Part shown: one piece after another, positions 26,792 to 35,997 of the stretch
Layout of the letters: every line of letters starts with the position of its first letter
How positions within the stretch are numbered: position 1 is the stretch's first letter
Assembly (NCBI RefSeq): GCF_002583405.1
Contig: NZ_BCMJ01000003.1
Coordinates: 62,001 to 126,000 of the forward strand
DNA: 64,000 bases
Source: Secundilactobacillus silagincola
GTDB lineage: Bacteria > Bacillota > Bacilli > Lactobacillales > Lactobacillaceae
Direction: 5' to 3'
The notes under the pieces: model-generated
The model's database searches: none
What the model was told of the DNA's origin: nothing
The model's input: the letters and a program-made list of their open reading frames with translations, nothing else
Translations under genes and position numbers: made by a program

Positions 26792-26792
26792 T

Positions 26793-27719
26793 ATGGAAAA
26801 TATCAGCGAGTCTATGAAACGTTATATGGACCAACACCAACTTAATGCTAATTACCAAAAACTGATGAATAGTGTGTATCAAGATGCTGATGTTCAGGCA
26901 TTTTTAAAGGCCAATGCTGATCAGTTAAACGCCGAACAGATTGACCGTTCATCGGCCAAATTATACGAATACGTTAACGAACGCAATAAATTGGCGGCTG
27001 GTGAAACGACTTTTGCCCCAGGATATGAACCTAAGCTGGTTTTAAATGACCACTTGGTGGAAGTGTCGTATCAGCCAACCGATGCTCAAAAAGCAAAGCT
27101 GAAGCAGGCTGCTTTGAAACGAAGAGTCAATGCCATTATGATGCCGAAACTGATTAAGAATGCGACGTTTGATCATTTTATCAACGACCCCGATCGAGCG
27201 CAGGCACTACAAGCTGCAGTGGCGTTTATTGAGGCGTATTCGAAAGATTCGAAGCATTTCCACCAGGGACTCTACCTGTATGGCAGTTTTGGCGTGGGTA
27301 AGACTTATTTACTCGGGGCTATTGCCAATCAACTAGCTGATATGGGCGTGAAAACAACCCTAGTGCATTTTCCGAGTTTTGCGGTGGAAATGAAGAATGC
27401 CATTGCTAGTAATCAAGTTGCTGGTCGTCTAGACGATGTTAAGCAGGCGCAGATCTTGATGATCGATGATATTGGCGCGGATGCGATGTCCGCTTGGGTA
27501 CGCGATGATATTCTCGGCGTGATTTTGGAATATCGGATGCAAAATGAATTACCAACTTTCTTTTCGTCTAATTTCTCGATGCAGCAGTTAGAAACTGAGC
27601 ATTTAGCAGAGACGCAAAAGGGTGATGTAGAGCCTTTAAAAGCTAAGCGTCTGATGGAGCGGATTCGCTTCTTGGCTCAAGAAATTGAGATGATTGGTGA
27701 GAACCGTCGGCAAAAATAG
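26793..27719 (+). CDS. dnaI: Primosomal helicase loader DnaI
   Basis: This 308-residue AAA+ ATPase has Walker A LYGSFGVGKTYLL (about 166-178) and Walker B ILMIDDIGAD. The N-terminal ~120 residues match the helicase-binding domain of DnaI. It loads the hexameric replicative helicase together with DnaB and DnaD. A GGAGGTGATTAGT ribosome site inside the end of dnaB gives the ATG at 26793; an in-frame ATG at 26778 lies on that site and was rejected. It is the last gene of the polA-dnaI run, followed by a promoter and the thrS T-box. Confidence 0.95.
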   Translation: MENISESMKRYMDQHQLNANYQKLMNSVYQDADVQAFLKANADQLNAEQIDRSSAKLYEYVNERNKLAAGETTFAPGYEPKLVLNDHLVEVSYQPTDAQKAKLKQAALKRRVNAIMMPKLIKNATFDHFINDPDRAQALQAAVAFIEAYSKDSKHFHQGLYLYGSFGVGKTYLLGAIANQLADMGVKTTLVHFPSFAVEMKNAIASNQVAGRLDDVKQAQILMIDDIGADAMSAWVRDDILGVILEYRMQNELPTFFSSNFSMQQLETEHLAETQKGDVEPLKAKRLMERIRFLAQEIEMIGENRRQK

Positions 27720-27721
27720 TG

Positions 27722-27750
27722 TTGACACTTATTTTTCAAAGTGGTTTAAT
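27722..27750 (+). promoter_or_regulatory. Promoter of thrS
   Basis: Consensus TTGACA (27722-27727) and TTTAAT (27745-27750) are separated by 17 nt, upstream of the T-box leader. Confidence 0.75.
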
Positions 27751-27799
27751 GTGAATTGTAATCAAATTCAAAGAATTTTAAATGTTTGAAAGACAAGAT

Positions 27800-28016
27800 T
27801 TAATTGAACTCTCCAAGAGAGAAGCACCACTTCTGGAAGTGCTTTGTGAGCGATATTGAGTTACCACTTTCTCGAATGTGCGATGGATAATATCGCATCG
27901 GCTGTCCCGTTATCACTGAATGAAGGTTTGGTTCGCAGTGTGAATCAGATGAATTTCGGGTGGAACCGCGTAGAGACGTCCCGGTATGTACAGTAATGTG
28001 CATGCCGGGATTTTTT
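27800..28016 (+). promoter_or_regulatory. T-box riboswitch leader of thrS (tRNA-Thr)
   Basis: The T-box sequence GGGTGGAACCGCG lies at 27958-27970. It is followed by an intrinsic terminator, with TCCCGG...CCGGGA arms between 27979 and 28010 and six T residues at 28011-28016. Upstream is a stem I-like region; a plausible specifier ACC (Thr) at 27863-27865 is followed by A, as in other T-boxes. Uncharged tRNA-Thr would favour the antiterminator and thrS expression. The specifier assignment is by eye. Confidence 0.93.
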
Positions 28017-28077
28017 AGTTTCACGGTTCGGTGGCTTTCAATGTTTAAAGTAATGAATATATAAGGAGAAGAGTAGA

Positions 28078-30015
28078 ATGGCAGATATTACGATTGAATT
28101 CCCAGATGGTAAAAAGAAACAGTTTGATGCCGAAGCAACTACCAAAGACGTCGCACAGTCCATCGCTATTAGTTTAGCTAAAAAGGCTGTTGCAGGTAAG
28201 TTAGACGGTAAATTGATTGATTTAAACGCACCTTTGAAGCACGATGGCAAGATTGAAATCGTCACAAAGGACAGCGAAGATGGTTTGGCTGTATTACGTC
28301 AATCCGTTGCCTTACTAACTAAGGTTGCTTTAAAGGAAAGCTTTCCATCAATTCAATTTGGTGAAGAAGTCGGCGATGAAAACGGCTTTTACGTTGATAC
28401 CGATAAGGAAGACGGCCAGGTCAGTGTTGATTCATTACCAGCTATTTCTGACAAAGTACAAGCATTCATCAACCAAAAATTGGCGATTAAGCACGTTCGC
28501 TTAAGCAAAGCAGATGCCTTGAAGAAGCTTGAAGGTACTTCATACGAAGCCAAGCTTGTTGAAGACAGCGATGAAGAAGAATTTCCATTTTACGAAATTG
28601 ATGGCGTTTCTGTCTTAGCTAGTGGTGTTAGTTTCGCTAATACTGGTGACATCAAGTTCTTCCGTCTGTTATCAGTTGCCGGTGCTTACTTTGAAGGTAA
28701 GTCATCTAACCCAATGCTACAACGGATCTACGGTACCGCATTCTACAAGCAAGCTGATCTTGATGCTGATCTACAAGCTCGTCAAGAAGCCCGCGAACAT
28801 GATCACCGTGTGATTGGTAACGATCTGGACTTGTTCTTCGTTGATCCTAAAGTTGGTGCCGGTTTACCATACTGGATGCCAAACGGTGCTACCATTCGTC
28901 GTACCATCGAACGTTACATCATCGACAAGGAAGTGGCTGACGGCTACAAGCACGTTTACACACCAGTTCTTGCTAACCTTGACCTTTACAAGACTTCAGG
29001 TCACTGGGCTCACTACCGCGAAGACATGTTCCCACCAATGGACATGGGCGATGGCGAAATGCTTGAATTACGGCCAATGAATTGCCCAAGCCATATTCAA
29101 ATTTATAACCACCACATTCGTTCATACCGTGAATTGCCATTACGGATCGCTGAATTAGGGATGATGCACCGTTACGAAAAATCAGGTGCCTTATCAGGTT
29201 TGCAACGTGTTCGTGAAATGACTTTGAACGATGGTCACACCTTCGTTGCCTTGGATCAAGTTCAAGACGAATTCAAGAAGATCTTGCGGTTGATCATGGA
29301 CGTTTACAAGGACTTTAACATCAACGATTACAGCTTCCGTCTTTCATATCGTGACCCTGAGAATACAGAAAAGTACTTCGATGATGACGAAATGTGGAAC
29401 CGTAGCCAAACCATGTTGAAGGGTGCCATGGATGACCTTGGCTTGGACTACTACGAAGCTGAAGGTGAAGCTGCTTTCTACGGTCCTAAGTTGGATATCC
29501 AAACTAAGACTGCTTTAGGTAACGACGAAACGATGTCAACCATTCAATTAGACTTCATGTTGCCAGACCGCTTCGATTTGAAGTACGTCGGTGCCGATGG
29601 TGAAGATCACCGTCCAGTTATGATTCACCGTGGGATCGTTGGTACTATGGAACGGTTTATCGCTTACTTGACTGAAATTTACAAGGGTGCTTTCCCAACT
29701 TGGTTAGCGCCAAAGCAAGTTAAGATCATCCCAGTTAGTGATGATAAGCATGGTGAATATGCTGAGAGTTTAAGCAAACAATTGCTGGCTGCTGGCGTTC
29801 GTGCCGAAGTTGACCACCGTGGTGAAAAGATGAACTACTTGATCCGTGATGCGCAAACTCACAAGATTCCATATACGTTGGTTGTTGGTGATCAAGAAGT
29901 CGCTGATAAGGCCGTCAGTGTTCGTAAGTACGGTGAACAAGACAGCAAGTCTATGAGTGCCGATGATTTCGAAACCGAAATTTTGAAGGATATTGCTAAT
30001 TACAGTAATAACTAG
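28078..30015 (+). CDS. thrS: Threonyl-tRNA synthetase
   Basis: This 645-residue class II synthetase has an N-terminal TGS domain (1 to about 62), the second editing domain, a catalytic core with [10 protein letters not shown] (zinc-ligand Cys) and [18 protein letters not shown], and motif 3 [20 protein letters not shown]-terminal anticodon-binding domain follows (from about 540, QVKIIPVSD). It charges tRNA-Thr and edits mischarged serine. Its expression is controlled by the T-box directly upstream. The codon choice is strongly biased to the AAG/GGT-type codons of highly expressed genes. Confidence 0.97.
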   Translation: MADITIEFPDGKKKQFDAEATTKDVAQSIAISLAKKAVAGKLDGKLIDLNAPLKHDGKIEIVTKDSEDGLAVLRQSVALLTKVALKESFPSIQFGEEVGDENGFYVDTDKEDGQVSVDSLPAISDKVQAFINQKLAIKHVRLSKADALKKLEGTSYEAKLVEDSDEEEFPFYEIDGVSVLASGVSFANTGDIKFFRLLSVAGAYFEGKSSNPMLQRIYGTAFYKQADLDADLQARQEAREHDHRVIGNDLDLFFVDPKVGAGLPYWMPNGATIRRTIERYIIDKEVADGYKHVYTPVLANLDLYKTSGHWAHYREDMFPPMDMGDGEMLELRPMNCPSHIQIYNHHIRSYRELPLRIAELGMMHRYEKSGALSGLQRVREMTLNDGHTFVALDQVQDEFKKILRLIMDVYKDFNINDYSFRLSYRDPENTEKYFDDDEMWNRSQTMLKGAMDDLGLDYYEAEGEAAFYGPKLDIQTKTALGNDETMSTIQLDFMLPDRFDLKYVGADGEDHRPVMIHRGIVGTMERFIAYLTEIYKGAFPTWLAPKQVKIIPVSDDKHGEYAESLSKQLLAAGVRAEVDHRGEKMNYLIRDAQTHKIPYTLVVGDQEVADKAVSVRKYGEQDSKSMSADDFETEILKDIANYSNN

Positions 30016-30030
30016 ATTGTTAAAAGTGGC

Positions 30031-30058
30031 TTGACACATGAATTAAATAGGCTATACT
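30031..30058 (+). promoter_or_regulatory. Upstream promoter of the infC operon
   Basis: TTGACA (30031-30036), 16-nt spacer, TATACT (30053-30058). Confidence 0.75.
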
Positions 30059-30087
30059 TATTATTCGTGAGCTTAAAGCCAAGTGAT

Positions 30088-30116
30088 TTGACTAATGTAT
30101 CGTGTCATGGTATATT
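30088..30116 (+). promoter_or_regulatory. Second promoter of the infC operon
   Basis: TTGACT (30088-30093), 17-nt spacer, TATATT (30111-30116). It is 57 nt downstream of the first promoter, so the infC-rpmI-rplT operon probably has tandem starts. Confidence 0.7.
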
Positions 30117-30124
30117 AGTGGAGT

Positions 30125-30250
30125 TGAAAAAATGTAAGTAGAAGCACCCGCTTCTCGCCTCGTGGTTAACGCTGCCTGGCCGATACGTAAATAAACCGAG
30201 CCTGAGAAGGTTTGGATATTTAACGGGTGCGCATTGCGTGCCCGTTATTT
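30125..30250 (+). promoter_or_regulatory. Structured leader of infC-rpmI-rplT (L20-leader-like)
   Basis: GCACCCG at 30144-30150 is perfectly complementary to CGGGTGC at 30224-30230. The latter is also the left arm of a terminator-like hairpin (AACGGGTGCG 30222-30231 with CGTGCCCGTT 30237-30246, then ATTTGTTTG). The two pairings exclude each other, as expected for an attenuator. In Bacillus the same operon is autoregulated by ribosomal protein L20 through a leader. Assignment to L20 here rests on position and folding logic; no consensus was scored. Confidence 0.7.
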
Positions 30251-30305
30251 GTTTGGGTAAGACTTACGTTTCATTGTTTTCAAAATCACTCGGAGGTGAA
30301 TGACC

Positions 30306-30821
30306 ATAGCAAACGATATGATGGTTAACGAAGGAATCCGCGCTCGTGAAGTACGGTTGATCGGTAATAATGGCGAACAACTGGGCATTAAGAGTAAGCG
30401 AGATGCGCTTCAACTGGCTGAAGATGCGGACTTGGATCTTGTTTTGGTGGCAGCGAAAGCGAAGCCACCGGTTGCCCGGATCATGGATTACGGGAAGTAT
30501 CGGTTCGAGATGCAAAAGAAGCAGCGTGAAGCTCGTAAGAAGCAAAAGGTCGTTAGCGTTAAGGAAGTTCGCTTAAGTCCATCAATTGATACGAACGATT
30601 TCAATACGAAACTTAAGAACGCTAAGAAGTTCTTAAGCAAGGGCGAAAAAGTTCGGGTTTCAATTCGGTTCAAGGGTCGGGCAATTACTCATAAAGATAT
30701 TGGCCGCCAAGTTTTGAACCGGATGGCTGAAGAAACAAGCGATTTTGCGACCGTTGAACAACGTCCTAAGATGGACGGACGGAGCATGTTTTTGATGCTT
30801 GCACCAAAAAAAGAAGACTAG
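30306..30821 (+). CDS. infC: Translation initiation factor IF-3
   Basis: This 171-residue IF-3 has the N-terminal domain [20 protein letters not shown], a lysine-rich linker and C-terminal domain motifs ([13 protein letters not shown]). It prevents premature subunit joining and proofreads the start codon. The GGAGG (30292-30296) lies only 3 nt before an ATG at 30300 but 9 nt before an ATA at 30306. IF-3 genes often use rare AUU/AUA/AUC starts for autoregulation, so the ATA is preferred. If the ATG is used, the protein has two extra residues. It is followed by rpmI and rplT in the conserved operon. Confidence 0.93.
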   Translation: MANDMMVNEGIRAREVRLIGNNGEQLGIKSKRDALQLAEDADLDLVLVAAKAKPPVARIMDYGKYRFEMQKKQREARKKQKVVSVKEVRLSPSIDTNDFNTKLKNAKKFLSKGEKVRVSIRFKGRAITHKDIGRQVLNRMAEETSDFATVEQRPKMDGRSMFLMLAPKKED

Positions 30822-30851
30822 TTGTTTAGTATTTGAGGAGGATTTTCGATT

Positions 30852-31049
30852 ATGCCAAAGATGAAGACAAACCGCGCCAGTGCCAAGCGTTTCAAAGTAA
30901 CTGCTAAGGGCGGCATTAAGAGTGCGAATGCTTACACGAGTCACCGTTTCCACGGTAAGACTAAGAAGCAACGTCGTCAATTACGTGGGACTTCAATGAT
31001 GAAATCAAACACGATTAAGAAAACTTATCGTCAATTACTGCAAAAGTAA
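30852..31049 (+). CDS. rpmI: 50S ribosomal protein L35
   Basis: This 65-residue basic protein has the family signature [20 protein letters not shown] at the N-terminus and [16 protein letters not shown] in the middle. It is a component of the large subunit. TGAGGAGGATTTT precedes the ATG. It lies between infC and rplT as in nearly all bacteria. Confidence 0.98.
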   Translation: MPKMKTNRASAKRFKVTAKGGIKSANAYTSHRFHGKTKKQRRQLRGTSMMKSNTIKKTYRQLLQK

Positions 31050-31121
31050 TTCGCTAAGCTGTTTCAAAAATTAATCTGTTAAAACGATGATAACCGTAAG
31101 TATTAGTAGGAGGAATTCAAT

Positions 31122-31475
31122 ATGCCACGAGTAAAAGGTGGAACAGTAACACGCGCACGTCACAAAAAGATTCTTAAATTAGCTAAAGGTTACCGTGGTT
31201 CAAAGCACCGTTTGTTTAAGGTTGCTAAGGACCAAGTAATGAAGGGCCGCGAATACGCTTATCGTGATCGTAAGGCCAACAAGCGTAACTTCCGTCGTCT
31301 TTGGATCGCACGGATCAACGCTGCAGCCCGTTTAAACGGTTTAAGCTACAGCAAGATGATGTTTGGCTTGAAGCAAGCTAACGTTGAAGTTAACCGTAAG
31401 ATGCTGGCTGACTTAGCTGTTAATGATGCTGATGCTTTCAAGGCATTAGCTGACGAAGCAAAAAAGGCATTATAA
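31122..31475 (+). CDS. rplT: 50S ribosomal protein L20
   Basis: This 117-residue basic protein has [20 protein letters not shown] near the N-terminus and the globular C-terminal part [20 protein letters not shown]. It is an early large-subunit assembly protein and the likely autoregulator of the operon through the leader at 30125-30250. AGGAGG precedes the ATG. A terminator follows at 31486. Confidence 0.98.
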   Translation: MPRVKGGTVTRARHKKILKLAKGYRGSKHRLFKVAKDQVMKGREYAYRDRKANKRNFRRLWIARINAAARLNGLSYSKMMFGLKQANVEVNRKMLADLAVNDADAFKALADEAKKAL

Positions 31476-31485
31476 TTTAAACCTA

Positions 31486-31524
31486 AACGAGGCTGGATGA
31501 AGACTTCCAACCTCGTTTTTGTTT
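31486..31524 (+). terminator. Terminator after rplT
   Basis: AAACGAGGCTGGA pairs with TCCAACCTCGTTT (one mismatch) and continues TTGTTTG. It ends the infC operon. Confidence 0.85.
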
Positions 31525-31611
31525 GATTCAGTAGAGATACGCCATAATCATAGTAATGTTGGCTAAAATCTCGTATAATATAACCTCAGTATAGGATAAA
31601 GGAGTTAGTAA

Positions 31612-32154
31612 ATGTTAGCGCAATTTACACCAACTTGGATGATCGACGCAACTTATGACATTAACCCCGAACAATTAAAACGGTTGGGGATCAAAGTTGT
31701 TTTGACGGATCTTGATAATACCCTCATTGCATGGAATAATCCTTATGGGACGGAAGAACTCAGGGACTGGATGATGTCACTAGAACGTGAGAACATCCAG
31801 TTGGTGGTTGTGTCGAACAATTCTCACCGGCGGGTTAAAAAGGCGGTGGCGACTTTGCAGCTTCCCTTTATTTCACGCGCGCTTAAACCATTTTCGGGTG
31901 GTATTCGGCGGGCGATGCGTCAATACCATGTTGGTAAAAATGAAGTTGTGATGGTTGGTGATCAGTTATTGACGGATGTGGCTGCAGCAAACTTCAGTGG
32001 CATCTCTAGTATCTTGGTCAAACCAATTATTGAAAGCGATGCGTGGAACACCAAAATCAATCGGTTTTTCGAACGATTTGTGATGCACGCAATCCGTAAA
32101 AGACATCCAGAACTCAAGTTTCGAAAGGACTTAATCAATGAGCGAAACAAATAA
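31612..32154 (+). CDS. yqeG: YqeG family HAD phosphatase
   Basis: This 180-residue HAD-superfamily protein (subfamily IIIA) has the nucleophile motif VVLTDLDNTLIAW (about 28-40), SNNSHRR and MVGDQLLTDVAAAN. In bacilli and lactobacilli it is the first gene of the yqeG-yqeH-yhbY-nadD-yqeK-rsfS-yqeM cluster; its substrate is unknown. A TATAAT -10 hexamer is at 31574-31579 and AAGGAG precedes the ATG. The last 17 nt overlap the start of yqeH, implying coupled translation. Confidence 0.92.
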   Translation: MLAQFTPTWMIDATYDINPEQLKRLGIKVVLTDLDNTLIAWNNPYGTEELRDWMMSLERENIQLVVVSNNSHRRVKKAVATLQLPFISRALKPFSGGIRRAMRQYHVGKNEVVMVGDQLLTDVAAANFSGISSILVKPIIESDAWNTKINRFFERFVMHAIRKRHPELKFRKDLINERNK

Positions 32155-33277
32155 AGATGAAGTATTAGTTGACGGTGAAGCCGTGTTTTGTATTGGCTGT
32201 GGTGCACAGATTCAGACCACGGATAAAAACAAGCCTGGTTACACGCCGAAATCAGCCTTAGATAAAGGGTTGGAAACGGGTGAATTATACTGTCAGCGTT
32301 GCTTTAGACTGCGACACTACAATGAAATCGTACCGGTTGGTCTGACGGATGATGATTTTCTGCGTCTGCTGACTCAAATTCGTGATGCAAATGCGTTGAT
32401 CGTCTATGTTGTTGATATTTTTGATTTCAACGGCTCAATCATTCCAGGACTGCACCGCTTTGTTGGTGATAATCCCGTAATGTTAGTGGGTAATAAAGAA
32501 GATTTGCTGCCAAGTTCTCTGCGACGTTCAAAACTGCGTGATTGGTTACGTCAACGCGCTAATGAACAGGGAATTCGCCCAATCGATGTTTCCTTGTTAT
32601 CAGCTAAAACGAATCAATCAGTGGACCAATTTTTGGATAAAGTTGAAAAACACCGTGATAACCGCGATGTCTACATCGTTGGTGTTACTAATGTTGGGAA
32701 GTCAACACTGATCAATCAAATTATTCGTCGCAGTACTGGGGCTAAGGACGTGATCACCACGTCCCGTTTCCCAGGTACTACGTTAGACAAGATCGAGATT
32801 CCATTGGATGACGATCACGTGTTAGTGGATACGCCAGGAATTATCCATCCATCACAGATGGCCCATTACTTATCGGGTAAAGAATTAAAAATTGTGACAC
32901 CACAAAAGCAAATCAAGCCAAAAGTTTATCAGTTAAATGATCAGCAAACCATTTTCTTAGCTGGTGTTGCGCGTTTTGATTATGTTTCTGGCCCTAAACA
33001 TGGTTTTACGGTGTACGTTGAAAACAACTTACCGTTGCATCGGACTAAGCTGGAAAATGCGGATAACTTTTACAGTAAACACGTTGGCGATTTGTTGACA
33101 CCACCTGAAAGCCCAGATAATGATCTGCCGCCTTTAGAAAGACACGAATTTAAGATTACTGACAAAAGTGATTTAGTGTTTGAAGGGCTTGGTTGGATCA
33201 CCGTACCTGCTGGTGTAGTCGTTGCCGGCTATGCGCCTAAAGGTGTTGGTGTTGTGGTTCGTCGAGCAATGATATAA
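32138..33277 (+). CDS. yqeH: Ribosome biogenesis GTPase YqeH (circularly permuted)
   Basis: This 379-residue GTPase has an N-terminal zinc finger (CIGCG 18-22 and CQRC) followed by a circularly permuted G domain: NKED (G4) comes before the P-loop GVTNVGKST (G1) and DTPG (G3). A C-terminal RNA-binding region follows. YqeH is required for 30S subunit maturation in B. subtilis. The start overlaps yqeG. It lacks the aroE gene that follows it in B. subtilis; here yhbY comes next. Confidence 0.95.
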   Translation: MSETNKDEVLVDGEAVFCIGCGAQIQTTDKNKPGYTPKSALDKGLETGELYCQRCFRLRHYNEIVPVGLTDDDFLRLLTQIRDANALIVYVVDIFDFNGSIIPGLHRFVGDNPVMLVGNKEDLLPSSLRRSKLRDWLRQRANEQGIRPIDVSLLSAKTNQSVDQFLDKVEKHRDNRDVYIVGVTNVGKSTLINQIIRRSTGAKDVITTSRFPGTTLDKIEIPLDDDHVLVDTPGIIHPSQMAHYLSGKELKIVTPQKQIKPKVYQLNDQQTIFLAGVARFDYVSGPKHGFTVYVENNLPLHRTKLENADNFYSKHVGDLLTPPESPDNDLPPLERHEFKITDKSDLVFEGLGWITVPAGVVVAGYAPKGVGVVVRRAMI

Positions 33278-33289
33278 GGAGAAATTAAT

Positions 33290-33604
33290 TTGAATTTAAA
33301 AGGTAAACAAAAACGGTTTTTACGTGCCCAAGCACACCATTTGAACCCAATCTTTTCGGTTGGCAAAAACGGGCTTAACCAAACCTGGTTAGCTCAATTA
33401 GATGGTGCGCTTCAAAAGCGCGAACTCATCAAAATCAATCTTCAGCAAAGTGCTGACGAAACGGTTGACGAAGTTCAGGCTTACATTGAAGACAACACTC
33501 AGATTCAGGTTGTCCAAACCATTGGTCGGGTACTGGTTTTATTCCAGCCAGCATCTGAAGAAAAATATCAAGATCTTTCATTACAAGTAGCAAAATTAGC
33601 ATAA
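33290..33604 (+). CDS. yhbY: YhbY family RNA-binding (CRM domain) protein
   Basis: This 104-residue single CRM-domain protein has LKGKQKRFLRAQAHHLNPIF and a GKNGL motif, which act in ribosome assembly by binding 23S or pre-50S RNA. It starts at a TTG (33290) with AAGGAG 7 nt upstream; no ATG is suitably placed. It is in the yqeH-nadD cluster. Confidence 0.93.
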   Translation: MNLKGKQKRFLRAQAHHLNPIFSVGKNGLNQTWLAQLDGALQKRELIKINLQQSADETVDEVQAYIEDNTQIQVVQTIGRVLVLFQPASEEKYQDLSLQVAKLA

Positions 33605-33630
33605 TCATTTTGAAATAAGGGGAAATCACG

Positions 33631-34263
33631 ATGGTTAAGGTAGTTGAACAGACGAAGACACAGGTTGTTGAACAGCTGGCAGCCACTATCAAGAAAAAAA
33701 GAATTGGTATTCTCGGCGGAACGTTCAATCCACCCCACATTGGGCATTTGATCATGGCGGACCAAGTCATGACGCAGTTGGGACTTGATCGCGTTTTGTT
33801 CATGCCGGATGCCAATCCACCACACGTTGACCGGAAAGTAGCCATTGACGCTGCCGACCGCGTTAAGATGGTAGCAGACAGTATTGCGGACAATCCCAAT
33901 TTTGGTATCGAACTGGCTGAGGTTCAGCGGGGTGGTATCAGTTATACCTACGACACGATGTTGGAATTGAAACGCAAGCACCCTGAGAATGAATATTATT
34001 TTATTGTTGGTGCCGATATGGTTGATTACCTGCCAAAATGGTATCGAATCGACGATTTAATTAAACTGGTGCAGTTTGTTGGTGTTCGTCGTGAAGACTA
34101 TCCAGTAACCTCTAAGTATCCAGTTCTCTGGGTCGATATCCCCTCGATTGATATTAGTTCTTCAATGATTCGCAGCCGAGTCAGACAGGGACAGTCAATC
34201 AGATACTTTGTGAAGGATCCAGTAGCGAAGTATATTAAGGAGCGACAGTTATATCATGAATGA
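33631..34263 (+). CDS. nadD: Nicotinate-nucleotide adenylyltransferase
   Basis: This 210-residue nucleotidyltransferase has the ATP-binding motif GGTFNPPHIGH (29-39) and the C-terminal ISSSMIRSRV motif. It converts nicotinate mononucleotide to deamido-NAD. An N-terminal extension of about 24 residues precedes the catalytic fold, similar to other lactobacilli. The last bases overlap the yqeK start. AAGGGGAAA lies before the ATG. Confidence 0.95.
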   Translation: MVKVVEQTKTQVVEQLAATIKKKRIGILGGTFNPPHIGHLIMADQVMTQLGLDRVLFMPDANPPHVDRKVAIDAADRVKMVADSIADNPNFGIELAEVQRGGISYTYDTMLELKRKHPENEYYFIVGADMVDYLPKWYRIDDLIKLVQFVGVRREDYPVTSKYPVLWVDIPSIDISSSMIRSRVRQGQSIRYFVKDPVAKYIKERQLYHE

Positions 34264-34867
34264 AGAAGTATCGTATACTGGCCGTTACACTACTGATAGT
34301 CGTGACCAGTTATTGGCCAAAATTTCAGAGCAGTTAAAACCGGCTCGTTTTGCCCACGTGCAACGGGTGGAGAAAACTGCTATTCAACTGGCAAAACAGT
34401 ATGGCGTCGAGGTTGAAAAGGCTTCGATTGCTGGTTTAGTTCACGATTACGCCAAGCAACGACCTGATGAGGACTTTATTGCCGCCATTCACCACTATCA
34501 GCTAGATACTGATTTGGTTAATTGGAACAACGCCATTTGGCATGGGGTAGTTGGGGCTGAACTCATCAAGGCCGAGCTGGGTATCGATGATGAAGACATT
34601 TTGAATGCTGTTCGTTATCATACGACTGGTAACCGGTATATGACTAAATTAGCGCAAATTATTTATATGGCAGACTACATTGAACCAGCGCGTGATTTTG
34701 ATGGGGTGGAAAAAGCACGGTTGCTCACTTCACAAAGCCTCGAACTGGCGGTGGCTTACCAAACCAAACACACCTTGCTATACTTGTTGGAGAATAATCA
34801 ACGAGTTTACCCGAAAACGATTGAAACGTATAACGCTTGGGTTCCCCAAAGCGGATTGAAAGATTAA
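34256..34867 (+). CDS. yqeK: HD-domain bis(5'-nucleosyl)-tetraphosphatase YqeK
   Basis: This 203-residue HD-domain hydrolase has metal ligands H34 (RFAHVQRV), H63-D64 (GLVHDYAKQ) and downstream histidines near HG and YHTTG. Members hydrolyse diadenosine tetraphosphate symmetrically in Firmicutes. The N-terminal 15 residues are poorly conserved. The gene overlaps nadD and lies 12 nt before rsfS. Confidence 0.92.
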   Translation: MNEEVSYTGRYTTDSRDQLLAKISEQLKPARFAHVQRVEKTAIQLAKQYGVEVEKASIAGLVHDYAKQRPDEDFIAAIHHYQLDTDLVNWNNAIWHGVVGAELIKAELGIDDEDILNAVRYHTTGNRYMTKLAQIIYMADYIEPARDFDGVEKARLLTSQSLELAVAYQTKHTLLYLLENNQRVYPKTIETYNAWVPQSGLKD

Positions 34868-34879
34868 TGGAGGTATTTA

Positions 34880-35236
34880 ATGAATAGTAAAGATATTTTA
34901 GAAGTTGCTGTTAAAGCTGCTTCAGATAAGCGGGCGGAAGATACCGTTGCCCTAGACATGCAGAATGTTAGTTTGATTACGGACTATTTCATGATCACCG
35001 ACGCCACCTCTGGCCGTCAAGTACAAGCGATTACTGATAACATTCAAGAAGCATGTGAAAAGGCTGATATTCCAGTTAAACGAATTGAGGGTCGTGACTC
35101 AGCTCGCTGGGTTTTAATCGACCTTGGTGATGTCATGGTGCACGTTTTCCAGAAGGACGAACGGGCTCACTATAATTTGGAAAAATTGTGGTCAGAAGCA
35201 CCCTTAGTTAACGTTGATGACTGGGTAGAAGCATGA
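34880..35236 (+). CDS. rsfS: Ribosomal silencing factor RsfS
   Basis: This 118-residue protein has the family pattern MQNVSLITDYFMITDATSGR and the C-terminal WVLIDLGDVMVHVFQ. RsfS binds L14 and blocks joining of the subunits in stationary phase or starvation. ATGGAGG precedes the ATG. The stop overlaps the start of the next gene (ATGA). Confidence 0.95.
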   Translation: MNSKDILEVAVKAASDKRAEDTVALDMQNVSLITDYFMITDATSGRQVQAITDNIQEACEKADIPVKRIEGRDSARWVLIDLGDVMVHVFQKDERAHYNLEKLWSEAPLVNVDDWVEA

Positions 35237-35967
35237 TTTATCAAACTTTCGCCAAATTGTATGATGAGCTGTTTGACAGTGAATTGTATCTTGAATGGCG
35301 GTCCTTTGTTGAGCAACAGGTCACTGATAAGCAGCAACCGCTGTTGGAACTGGCCTGTGGTGCTGGCCGATTAGCCGTATTGTTAGCGCAAGACGGCTAT
35401 AATGTGAGTGGTTTTGACCTTTCGGATGAGATGCTAAGTTTAGCTGATCAGCATGCGCGTGAAGCAGACGTGACGTTACCCTTAATCGAGGGCAATATGC
35501 TTGATTTGAGTGATTTGGAAACGTACCACACGGTGACTTGTTTCGCTGATTCGCTGTGTTATTTACCCAACGAAGAATCACTGTCAACGACATTTGAACA
35601 AGTTGCACGTCATCTGGATGATGATGGGCAATTTTTGTTTGACGTGATTTCACCATATCAAACGGATCGGGTTTATCCTGGCTATATGTACAACTATCGT
35701 GATGCTGATCGTGCCTTTCTCTGGTCTAGCGAGACAGGGGAAGAACCGCATTCAGTTGACCATGATCTGACGTTCTTTACCTATAATGAAGCTAAAGATG
35801 CTTATGATGAGGTGGCTGAGTTACATCATGAACGAACCTATGAGCTATCGACGTATCAACGGTTACTGAAGACTGCTGGTTTTAAGCAGGTTAAGGTGAG
35901 TGCTGATTTTGGTAAGTCTGATATTCAGGCTGATACAACGCGTTGGTTCTTCGTTTGCAGTAAGTAA
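35233..35967 (+). CDS. yqeM: Class I SAM-dependent methyltransferase (YqeM-like)
   Basis: This 244-residue methyltransferase has SAM motif I LLELACGAGRLA (about 36-47), motif II GFDLSDEML and an FDVISPYQ strand. It sits at the YqeM position of the B. subtilis cluster; the substrate is unknown. Its ATG overlaps the rsfS stop. The gene ends 30 nt before ylbM, preceded by its own ribosome site. Confidence 0.88.
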   Translation: MIYQTFAKLYDELFDSELYLEWRSFVEQQVTDKQQPLLELACGAGRLAVLLAQDGYNVSGFDLSDEMLSLADQHAREADVTLPLIEGNMLDLSDLETYHTVTCFADSLCYLPNEESLSTTFEQVARHLDDDGQFLFDVISPYQTDRVYPGYMYNYRDADRAFLWSSETGEEPHSVDHDLTFFTYNEAKDAYDEVAELHHERTYELSTYQRLLKTAGFKQVKVSADFGKSDIQADTTRWFFVCSK

Positions 35968-35997
35968 AATTAAGCTTGATCCTACGGAGGTGGCATG

